From positions 1 to 45,992 of the forward strand of contig NZ_SMKD01000032.1 in assembly GCF_004348595.1 (NCBI RefSeq): a stretch of DNA of 45,992 nt. The letters run 5' to 3'. The translations under genes were made by a program, and so were the position numbers. The DNA comes from Micromonospora sp. KC723 (GTDB taxonomy: Bacteria; Actinomycetota; Actinomycetes; Mycobacteriales; Micromonosporaceae). Below are positions 22,394 through 29,868 of the stretch, piece by piece; positions within the stretch are counted from its first letter, which is position 1, and each line of letters starts with the position of its first letter. A model generated the notes under the pieces. The model made no database searches. It saw only the letters and a program-made list of their open reading frames with translations, and was not told where the DNA came from.

Positions 22394-23251
22394 TCAACGG
22401 GGCACCGAAAAAATTCCGGGTGGGGGCGGCGTGGAGTCGGTGGCGGTGGCGTCACGGACGACCGCGGCCCCACCGGCGAACCGGTCCAGCTCCGTGCCGG
22501 ACAGCACCCGTCCGGGGAACCAGTCCCCGGCGGCCCGCCGGGTCAGCTCCGGCACCGGCGGCGGCATCCGGCCGGCCACCAGCACCAGGTTGCCGTAGCG
22601 CCGCCCGCGCAGCACCGCCGCGTCACCCACCACACAGGCCTGCGGCAGCACCGCGCGGACCGTGGCGACCTGGGCGCGGGCGTGCCGCAGCGGTGGCCCG
22701 TCGGCGATGTTCGCCAGGTACCAGCCCGACGGGGTCAGCACCCGGGCCACCTCGGCGGCGTACTCGACGCTGGTCAGGTGGGCGGGGGTGCGGGCACCGG
22801 CGAACACGTCGGCGACCACCACGTCGTACGCGCCGTCCCGGGTGGCGGTGAGGGTGGCGCGGGCGTCGGCGACCCGCACCTTCAGCCGGGGGTCGGCAGG
22901 CCAGGGCAGCATCCGGCGGACCAGCTCGACCAGCGCGCCGTCCACCTCGGACACCCGCTGCGTCGAACCGGGGCGGGTGGCCTGCACGTACCGGGGCAGC
23001 GTCAACGCGCCGCCGCCCAGGTGCAGCACCCGCAGCGGCGTGCCGGGCGGGGCGAGCAGGTCCAGCGCCGCGCCGAGCCGGCGCACGTACTCGAACTCCA
23101 GGTGGGTCGGGTCGGCGAGGTCCACGTGCGACTGCGGGGCGCCGTCCAGCAGCAGCGTCCAGGAGCGGGGGCGGTCGCCGTCCGGCACCAGCTCGGCCCG
23201 GCCGGTGTCGACCGGCGCGACGACCCGGTCGTCGCCTCGACGGCGGCCCAT
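22394..23251 (-). CDS. Spermidine synthase-like methyltransferase-fold protein
   Basis: A 285-residue cytosolic protein with the aminopropyltransferase/methyltransferase fold. The nucleotide-binding loop is RVLHLGGGALTLPRYVQ, the acidic ligand lies in VSEVDGALVEL, and DGAYDVVVADVFAGARTPAHLTSVEYAAEVARVL is the post-core motif. The N-terminal beta-barrel is short, so true spermidine synthase activity is doubtful; such fused or minimal homologues are common in actinobacteria and mostly uncharacterised. The ATG overlaps the stop of the NurA-like gene by one base, which makes it the last gene of the SbcCD/HerA operon. What it contributes there is unknown. Confidence 0.85.
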   Translation of the reverse strand: MGRRRGDDRVVAPVDTGRAELVPDGDRPRSWTLLLDGAPQSHVDLADPTHLEFEYVRRLGAALDLLAPPGTPLRVLHLGGGALTLPRYVQATRPGSTQRVSEVDGALVELVRRMLPWPADPRLKVRVADARATLTATRDGAYDVVVADVFAGARTPAHLTSVEYAAEVARVLTPSGWYLANIADGPPLRHARAQVATVRAVLPQACVVGDAAVLRGRRYGNLVLVAGRMPPPVPELTRRAAGDWFPGRVLSGTELDRFAGGAAVVRDATATDSTPPPPGIFSVPR

Positions 23252-24219
23252 CAGCGGCGCGGCCCGGGGGCGCGGGTGGCCATGGTCAACGCCCGGTGCA
23301 GCAGCCGGGCGTCACCGAGCAGCGCGCGGAGCCGCCGCTCCAGGCCCGCGATCGGCACCAGGTTCTGCGGGGCCCGGGGGTCCTTGTACGGCGAGGAGGC
23401 GAACCGGGGCAGGGTGACCAGCGACAGGTCGGCCAGCGCGACCGCCTCCTCGGGCGGCAGCTCGGCCGAGCACTCCATCCGGACGATGCCGGCCCACGGC
23501 GCCCCCAGCGACACCGGGAGACGGAGGTACCAGGACCAGCCGCCCCAGGCGGTGCCCAGCCGGAACACCGGCGACCGCTCGCCCGGGCGCAGCCCGGTCA
23601 CCACCGAGGTCAGCCGGGCGTCGAGGTACTGGCTGTGCTGGGTCTTGATGTACCCGAGGGTGCGCGGCAACTGGCGGCGGGCCCGCAGCGGACCGTCCAC
23701 CACCAACAGGTCGCCGTCGACGCGGGCGGCGTCGGAGACCTCCACCTCCAGCGCGGTCAGCGGCGCCTGCACGGCGGCGGGCAGCTTGCTCAGCTCGCCC
23801 GCGCCGCCCACCCGGTGCACCGGGTAGCGCACCCGCCCGCAGACCACCTCCCCGGCCGACGGGCTGGCGGTGAACAGGCCCCGGCCGACCCTCGCCCCGG
23901 CCAGTTCCGCCGCCCCGCGTTCCAGGTCGCAACGAACCACCCCGGCGGCGTACGAGGCCGCGACACCCGGGTACGACGCGCCGTCCTCCTCGGCCGTCCA
24001 GACGCTGGCGTCGATCCGGCGCACCCCGTCGACCAGCAGCACCACGTCCGGCGCGCGCAGCCCCGGACGGGTGCCGATCGCCCGCCAGTCCACCGCCGGC
24101 AGCTCGACGTCCGGGTCGACCTGGGCGCTGCTCGGCGTGGCCGGCCCGCCCGGCGCCGCCTCGAAGGAGGCGCCGTACGACGGATCCCACGCGTCGACGA
24201 ACAGCCGGGGCCCGGTCAC
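23251..24219 (-). CDS. nurA: NurA-like nuclease domain protein
   Basis: A 322-residue protein whose motif order fits NurA, the 5'-3' nuclease that works with HerA. The first acidic motif is D64-G65 in PDVVLLVDGVRRID, glutamates lie at about 158-160, the second motif is D175-G176 in LLVVDGPLRAR, and the third is LGYIKTQHSQYLD at about 188-200. In known NurA proteins these elements bind two metal ions. The first usable start codon is GTG at 24219; the frame is open upstream but has no start before the SbcC stop, leaving a 49-base gap. Family assignment rests on motifs plus the neighbours SbcC, SbcD and HerA, whose order is that of the archaeal end-resection operon. Activity is inferred. Confidence 0.72.
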   Translation of the reverse strand: MTGPRLFVDAWDPSYGASFEAAPGGPATPSSAQVDPDVELPAVDWRAIGTRPGLRAPDVVLLVDGVRRIDASVWTAEEDGASYPGVAASYAAGVVRCDLERGAAELAGARVGRGLFTASPSAGEVVCGRVRYPVHRVGGAGELSKLPAAVQAPLTALEVEVSDAARVDGDLLVVDGPLRARRQLPRTLGYIKTQHSQYLDARLTSVVTGLRPGERSPVFRLGTAWGGWSWYLRLPVSLGAPWAGIVRMECSAELPPEEAVALADLSLVTLPRFASSPYKDPRAPQNLVPIAGLERRLRALLGDARLLHRALTMATRAPGPRR

Positions 24220-24268
24220 GCCACTGCCCGCCCCGACGTACGGCTCCGGCCCGCCGCGTCGCCCGTGC

Positions 24269-26743
24269 TCACAGGCCGGTCCGTTCGACCCGGGCGGTGC
24301 GCGCGTCCTTGCGGACCTCGAAGCGCACCGGGATCCGCTCGGCCAGCGCCGGCACGTGGGTGACCACGCCGACCATCCGGTCACCCCGCGCGGCCAAGCC
24401 CTCCAGGGTCGCCGCGACGGTGTCCAGGGTGGCCGCGTCCAGCGTGCCGAAGCCCTCGTCCAGCACGATCGACTCCAGGCTCGCCGCGGTGGTCGACATG
24501 CCGGCGAGCTGCTCCGACAGGGCCAGCGCCAGGGCCAGCGACGCCTGGAACGTCTCACCTCCGGAGAGGGTGCGCACCCCCCGACGCAGCCCCGCGTCGT
24601 GGTGGTCGACCACGAAGAACTCGCCCTTGTCGTGGACCAGGTCGTACTGGCCCTGGGACAGGTCACGCAGGATCCGCGAGGCCCCGTCCACCAGCAGGTC
24701 GAGGGCCTCGGCGAGCAGCCACCGCTCGAAGTTGTTGGCTCGCAGGTGCCCGGAGAGGGCCCGGGCGGTACGCGCCCGCCGCTCGTGTTCGGCCCGCTGC
24801 CCGCGTAGCTCGGCGGCCTGCTCGCGGCGTTCCTCCAGCCGCCGCCGCTCCGCCTCGGCGCGTTCCGCCGCCACCGCGACGGCCCGGACCGGGTCGTCGT
24901 CGCCGGGCAGCCCGGCGTCGGCGAGCAGGGCCACGATCCGGCCCTCGGCCGCCGCCGCGTCCGCCTCCGCGTGGGCCACCGCGTCGGCCAGCCCGGGCCG
25001 CTCGGCCTCCCGCCGCCGTGCCTGCTCGGCGGCCCACCCGACCAGGGTGGTCCAGGCCCCGGCCACGTCGTCCCGGTCGGTGGCCGGCGGACCGAACCGG
25101 GCCAGCCCGTCCCGGGTGGCGTCGAAGCCCCGCCAGGCGGCGCGCAGCCGCTCGTCGGCCGCGTCCAGCGCGCCCCGGGCCCGGCGGGCGGCGTCGCGCC
25201 CGGCGCGGACCGCCGTCGCGGCCTCGTCCAGGGCCCGGCGCAGCCGGGCGTGCTCGTCCAGTGCCGCGCGCAACGCGGCCGGCGTGGCGGCCCCGGCGAG
25301 CTGGCCGTCCAGCTCGGACAGCCGGGTCGTGAGCTGGTCCTGCCGGGCCCGGGCGTGCACCAGCACCCGTTCGAGTTCCCGGGCCGCCGCGTCCCGCTCC
25401 GCGACCTGCGCCTGGGCGGCCTTCGTGGCGGCCCGGGCGGCCTTGCCGGCGGCGGTCGCCGCGGCCACCGCCGAGCCCGCCGGCACCGGCGGCACCCGGG
25501 CCACGGTCTGCTCGCAGACCGGGCACCTCGCCCCGTCGGTGAGGTGCGCCCGCAGCGCGACCGCCTGGTCGGTCGCCTTCGCCTCCTCGTGGGCGCGGAA
25601 CGCTGCCTCCAGGTCGGCGTCGGCCCGCGCCGCCGCCTCCCGGGCCGAGGTCAGCGCGGCCACCGCCGCGTCGTGCTCGGCCCGCGCCGCCCCGACCGCG
25701 GCGCGGACCGTCTCGACCTCGGCGGTCAGCCGCTCCCGGTCCGCGTACGCCCGTAGCAGCAGCCGGAGGCTGCTCTCGTCGCCGAGGGCGGCCAGTTCGC
25801 CGCGCAGCTTCTCCTCGCGCTCCTCGGCCAGCGCGACCGCGCCGGCGGCATCTGCGGCCGCCGCCCGCGCCTCGGTCACCGCCCGGGCCACCTCGGTCAC
25901 CCCGTCCGGCGCCCGTACCCCGGCCAGCCCGGCCAGGTCGGCGTCCAGGTCGGCCAGCGCCGTCGTCGCCGCCCGCGCCGCCGCCCGCGCCCGTTCCCGC
26001 TGCGGCACGGCCGCGGCGACCGCCCCGGCCAGCTCCCGCATCCGTCCCACCTCGGCGGTCGCCGCGGCCAGCGTCGCGTCGTCCACGTCGGTCAGCCCGG
26101 CGAGCATCCGGTCGACCGCCTCCAACTTCGCCTCCGCCTGCCCGGCCCGCTCCGTGGCGCGCTTCTGCACCTCCTCGTAGACGCCGAGGCCGAGCAGGTT
26201 GACCAGGATCTGCTGCCGGGTCGCCGGCTTGGCGTGCAGGAAGTCGGCGAACTGCCCCTGCGGCAGCACCACACAGGAGGTGAACTGCTCGTACGGCAGC
26301 CCGACCGCCGCCAGCACCGCGTCCTCCATCTCGGCGGGGGTGCCGGCCACCACCTCGCCCAGGTCCTCCGGGCTCAGCCCGGTGTCGAGCTTGGTGACGT
26401 CGAAACCGGACGGCATGAGCTGCAACCCGGCGTTGGCGGTCTTGACGTTGCCCCGGCCGTCCCGACGGACCACCCGGGTGGCCACGTAGCGGTCCCCGGC
26501 GGACTCGAAGACCAACCGGACCCGCGCCTCGGTGGCCGACGGCGCGAGCGCGTTGGCCAGCCCCCGGGCGCCGCCCCAGCGCGGCACCGTGCCGTAGAGG
26601 GCGAAACAGATCGCGTCCAGCACGGTGGACTTGCCCGAGCCGGTCGGGCCGACCAAGGCGAAGAAGTCCGCGTCGGTGAAGTCGACGGTGGTCTCGTCGC
26701 GGAAGACGGTGAAGCCCGCCATGTCCAGTCGCATCGGTCGCAT
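24269..26743 (-). CDS. sbcC: Exonuclease subunit SbcC (Rad50-like ATPase)
   Basis: An 824-residue SMC-like ATPase that pairs with SbcD to process DNA ends and hairpins. Walker A is GPTGSGKST near residues 31-39. Two long Ala/Arg/Glu-rich coiled-coil arms flank the zinc hook CPVC at C407/C410. The signature is LSGGETFQASLALALALSEQL and Walker B is IVLDEGFGTLDAATLD. The length is shorter than E. coli SbcC (about 1050) but common in actinobacteria. The start overlaps the sbcD stop by one base; a second in-frame ATG lies three codons in. Middle gene of the operon. Confidence 0.97.
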   Translation of the reverse strand: MRPMRLDMAGFTVFRDETTVDFTDADFFALVGPTGSGKSTVLDAICFALYGTVPRWGGARGLANALAPSATEARVRLVFESAGDRYVATRVVRRDGRGNVKTANAGLQLMPSGFDVTKLDTGLSPEDLGEVVAGTPAEMEDAVLAAVGLPYEQFTSCVVLPQGQFADFLHAKPATRQQILVNLLGLGVYEEVQKRATERAGQAEAKLEAVDRMLAGLTDVDDATLAAATAEVGRMRELAGAVAAAVPQRERARAAARAATTALADLDADLAGLAGVRAPDGVTEVARAVTEARAAAADAAGAVALAEEREEKLRGELAALGDESSLRLLLRAYADRERLTAEVETVRAAVGAARAEHDAAVAALTSAREAAARADADLEAAFRAHEEAKATDQAVALRAHLTDGARCPVCEQTVARVPPVPAGSAVAAATAAGKAARAATKAAQAQVAERDAAARELERVLVHARARQDQLTTRLSELDGQLAGAATPAALRAALDEHARLRRALDEAATAVRAGRDAARRARGALDAADERLRAAWRGFDATRDGLARFGPPATDRDDVAGAWTTLVGWAAEQARRREAERPGLADAVAHAEADAAAAEGRIVALLADAGLPGDDDPVRAVAVAAERAEAERRRLEERREQAAELRGQRAEHERRARTARALSGHLRANNFERWLLAEALDLLVDGASRILRDLSQGQYDLVHDKGEFFVVDHHDAGLRRGVRTLSGGETFQASLALALALSEQLAGMSTTAASLESIVLDEGFGTLDAATLDTVAATLEGLAARGDRMVGVVTHVPALAERIPVRFEVRKDARTARVERTGL

Positions 26744-27891
26744 CAGCGGTCCACCTCCTCGAAGAGCTCGTCGAAGAGCTCCCGCACCCCCTCGTCGTCG
26801 TGGCCCCGGCTGTCGAGGTAGTCGGCGAAGAGTTCGCGGGGGGACCGGCCGGCCCGCTGGGCGCTCCGGACGCCCGACCCGGGCGCGGGGAGCAGCTCCG
26901 GATCGATCCGGATCTCCAGGGCGCCGGGAAGCAGCTCCTGCACCTCCTCGCGCAACCCGGCCCGGGGCTGCTCGCGTACGTACACCCGCAGCCAGCCCGG
27001 CGGCGGGGTCGCCTCGGCGAGCTGCGCGAGGGTGCCCCGGAGCGTGCGCAGCGGCACCGCCGCCGGCACCGGCACCTCCCGGACCTGCGCGGCGGTGCGG
27101 GCGGTGACCTCGACCAGCGTCACCGAGGGGACGTTCTCCTGCTCGCCGAAGTCCACCGCGATCGGGCTGCCGCTGTAGCGCACCGGGCAGGGCCCGATCA
27201 CCCGCTGGGCGCGGTGCAGGTGACCCAACGCCACGTAGTGGGCGGTGCCGGGGAAGACCGAGGCCGGCACGGCGTAGCCGAGCACGGTGTGCGCGTCCCG
27301 TTCACCGCCGCCGGTCGACGCCCCGACCACGGTCAGGTGGGCGGTGACCAGGTGCACCCGGTCTGGCTCGGTGAATCCCTCGGTCAGCCGGGTCAGCACC
27401 CGGCCCAGGTGGTCGGCGTACGTCTGGGTGGCCTCGGCGGCGGTCAGCTCGTACATCTCGACCGCGCGCACCGCGTACCGCTGGGACAGGAAGGGCAGCG
27501 CGGCGAGCTGCCAGCGCTCGCCGTCGCGGGTCACGCCGTCGATCACGTGCTCGGCCGGGTTTTCCCGCACGCTGCCGCGCAGGGTGATGCCGGCCGCCTC
27601 GGCCCACGGGCGCAGCGCGTCCAACGCCGCGCCGTTGTCGTGGTTGCCGCCGATCGCCACCACGTCGGCGCCGGTGCGCCGCAGCGCCGTCAACGCCCGG
27701 GTGACCAGCCGGGTCGCCTCCGGCGTCGGGGCGGCGGTGTCGTACAGGTCACCGGCGACGATGACCAGGTCGGGCCGCTCGGCGACCGCGATCTCGATGA
27801 CGTTGGCGAGCACCTGCTTGTGCTCCTCGGCGCGGGACTGGCCCTTGAGCACCTTGCCGACGTGCCAGTCCGAGGTGTGCAGGATCCTCAT
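26743..27891 (-). CDS. sbcD: Exonuclease subunit SbcD (Mre11-like nuclease)
   Basis: A 382-residue metallophosphoesterase-type nuclease, partner of SbcC. All five metal-binding motifs are visible: MRILHTSDWHVG (D8, H10), VIVAGDLYD, AIGGNHDN, LVTAHLTVVG and VALGHLHRAQ. The C-terminal capping region is Arg/Glu-rich and ends in a 40-residue acidic helix (FADYLDSRGHDDEGVRELFDELFEEVDR), which should be the SbcC-binding part. It starts 12 bases after the HerA-like gene and overlaps sbcC by one base. Confidence 0.97.
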   Translation of the reverse strand: MRILHTSDWHVGKVLKGQSRAEEHKQVLANVIEIAVAERPDLVIVAGDLYDTAAPTPEATRLVTRALTALRRTGADVVAIGGNHDNGAALDALRPWAEAAGITLRGSVRENPAEHVIDGVTRDGERWQLAALPFLSQRYAVRAVEMYELTAAEATQTYADHLGRVLTRLTEGFTEPDRVHLVTAHLTVVGASTGGGERDAHTVLGYAVPASVFPGTAHYVALGHLHRAQRVIGPCPVRYSGSPIAVDFGEQENVPSVTLVEVTARTAAQVREVPVPAAVPLRTLRGTLAQLAEATPPPGWLRVYVREQPRAGLREEVQELLPGALEIRIDPELLPAPGSGVRSAQRAGRSPRELFADYLDSRGHDDEGVRELFDELFEEVDR

Positions 27892-27903
27892 GGTGACCAG
27901 CCC

Positions 27904-29652
27904 CTAGAACGGGATGTCGTCGTCGGAGCCGCCGGAACCGACCACCGCGAACGGGTCGGCCGACTGGGTGATCGAGCGCAGCGTCTGTGACGGCGGCCGG
28001 CCCGCCTCGGAGACCCGGGTCGCCCAGGCCGGGAAGGGAAACTCCAGGCAGAGCGGGACCGGGATGTCGGGCTGGTTGACGAACATCGTGCCCGGCTTGG
28101 CCAGCAGCGCCCGCTGGCGCTGGGCCGGCGGGAGGAAACCGTACTCGGGCCGGGACGCCTCGGCCGGGTCGAGCCGGCCGACCACCCGGATCGCCGAGTT
28201 GGTGACGATCCGGCGTTCCACCTCGCTCGCCGTCTGCTGCGCGCCGACCAGGATCACCCCCAGCGAGCGGCCCCGCTCGGCGATGTCGAGCAGCACCTCC
28301 TTGATCGGGGAGGAGCCCTCGCGGGGGGCGTACTTGTTGAGCTCGTCGAGGACGACGAAGAGCAGCGGCTTGGCGGTGCCGGCCTTCTCCTTGCGCTCGA
28401 ACTCGCTCTTGAGCGTCACGCCGACCACGAAGCGCTGCGCGCGGTCCGGCAGGTTGTGCAGGTCGACCACGGTGACCTGGGCGCTCTCCGCGGTGTTGAT
28501 CGAGTGCGGGCGACGGGTGGCCAGGTCGCCCCGGATCAGCCGGCCCAGGTCCTTCTTGCTGCCGATCAACCGGCGGGCGAAGGCGTTGACCGTGCCCAGG
28601 CCGACCGCGCTGCCCGCCCAGTCGCTGCGGGTCTCGTCGTCGTTGAGCTGCTCGACGATGTGGTCGACCAGATCGGCGTACGACCCCAGCCGGGTGCCGT
28701 CGACGCTCACCCCGCCGTCGGCGGGCTGGGCGTACCGGGCCAGGTGGGCGGCGACCGAGTGCACCACCATCGTGTACTGCTGGCGTTCGTCGTCGGCGTC
28801 GGCGAAGACGTACGGCAGGAGCCGGTCGGCGCAGAACTCGCTCAGCGTCCAGTAGAAGCTGTCCACCCCGGTCAGCCGGCTGCTGACGTCGGGTGTGCCG
28901 GCCGGGTCGCCGACCCGCGGCGGGGCGTACACCCGCACGTCGGGGAAGGCCCCGGCGTCCAGCCCGAGCTTGGCGTACCCGGCCCGGGTGGCGTCGTCGA
29001 GCCGGGCGTTGGGATGGTCGAGGAAGAGCAGATCCTCGCCCTTGACGTTGAAGATCAGCGCCTTGGCGTTGACCGCGTCGCCGCCGAGCACCCCGGACCG
29101 GAAGACCGAGTAGAGCAGGAAGGTGGCGAAGCTGGTCTTGGTGGCGACGCCGGAGATACCGGAGATCGAGACGTGCGCGCCCCGGGTGCCGTCGAGGAAG
29201 TCGGCGTTGAGGTAGACCGGGACGCCGTCGCGGCCCATACCCATCGGGATCCGCCGCTCCATCCGGTCGAAGTGCAGCGCCCGCGCGCGGGCGTCGCCCT
29301 CGGCCCGGTACACCGCCGCGCCCGGCGCGGGCGGCACGTAGACCTCCGGATCGACCCGGGTGGTGGTGATCTCGGCCGCCTCCTGCACCTGGGCGGGAAG
29401 GGTGCCGTCGGCGATCGCGAAGACGTCCGAGTCGAACTGGGCTCCCTCGTGCCGGGCCCGGACCTGGGTGACCACCCCGGCGATGGTCACCGGCTCGCGG
29501 TTGGGCACCTCGCGGCGGGTGACCACCACGTCGTCGAGCTGGAGGTAGCTGTCGGGCGAGACGGCGGTCCAGAACGTCAACGGGGTGGCGTCGGCGGTGC
29601 CGAGCACCCGGCCGACCGCGTCGCCCGGGCCGTCGAGCGGGTCGTCGGTCAT
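27904..29652 (-). CDS. herA: HerA-like hexameric DNA translocase ATPase
   Basis: A 582-residue FtsK/HerA superfamily ATPase. Residues about 8-80 resemble the HAS barrel that opens HerA proteins (GRVLGTADATPLTFWTAV and the VAGVVTQVRARHEG-type strand). The P-loop is unusual: GISGVATKTSF with K172, one residue longer than the GTTGSGKS type and without Gly before Lys. Walker B is LLFVVLDELNKYAP with D436/E437, and ILVGAQQTASEVERRIVTNSAIRVVGRLD carries the sensor and arginine-finger region. It ends with an acidic GSDDDIPF-like tail. It is first in the operon before sbcD, sbcC and the NurA-like gene. I infer that it is the motor for DNA end processing. A role as a VirB4-like transfer ATPase is the main alternative, but no transfer genes are nearby. 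Confidence 0.82.
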   Translation of the reverse strand: MTDDPLDGPGDAVGRVLGTADATPLTFWTAVSPDSYLQLDDVVVTRREVPNREPVTIAGVVTQVRARHEGAQFDSDVFAIADGTLPAQVQEAAEITTTRVDPEVYVPPAPGAAVYRAEGDARARALHFDRMERRIPMGMGRDGVPVYLNADFLDGTRGAHVSISGISGVATKTSFATFLLYSVFRSGVLGGDAVNAKALIFNVKGEDLLFLDHPNARLDDATRAGYAKLGLDAGAFPDVRVYAPPRVGDPAGTPDVSSRLTGVDSFYWTLSEFCADRLLPYVFADADDERQQYTMVVHSVAAHLARYAQPADGGVSVDGTRLGSYADLVDHIVEQLNDDETRSDWAGSAVGLGTVNAFARRLIGSKKDLGRLIRGDLATRRPHSINTAESAQVTVVDLHNLPDRAQRFVVGVTLKSEFERKEKAGTAKPLLFVVLDELNKYAPREGSSPIKEVLLDIAERGRSLGVILVGAQQTASEVERRIVTNSAIRVVGRLDPAEASRPEYGFLPPAQRQRALLAKPGTMFVNQPDIPVPLCLEFPFPAWATRVSEAGRPPSQTLRSITQSADPFAVVGSGGSDDDIPF

Positions 29653-29868
29653 CGGCGGGCTCCGGTCAACTGCTCGTCTCGGTCAGGGCGCACGCCCTGC
29701 ATCCTGCCCGAGGTGTACGACAGGTTGCCACGCGACGCGTCGGACGCCACCCACCTCGCCCGGCCGTCTCGCGGGTTGTCGCCGGAAGGTGACGCAGGGT
29801 TGCCGTTTCCGCCCCGGGCGGCGGCCTTCCGCGAGATCCTGACGAGGATCGGGGAGCGGGGTGGAGCC

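Noticed and set aside
24300..26180. Very long open frame opposite sbcC
   Set aside because: Composition (Ser/Ala/Arg runs) is that of an antisense shadow in high-GC DNA; the SbcC motifs lie on the other strand.
27904..29652. Conjugative or phage-defence ATPase instead of HerA
   Set aside because: No relaxase, coupling protein, Sir2 or other defence gene is adjacent; the neighbours are SbcD, SbcC and a NurA-like protein.
28456..29868. Long plus-strand extension in front of the membrane hydrolase
   Set aside because: It is antisense to the HerA-like gene and has shadow composition; the hydrolase starts with its own ATG at 29869.
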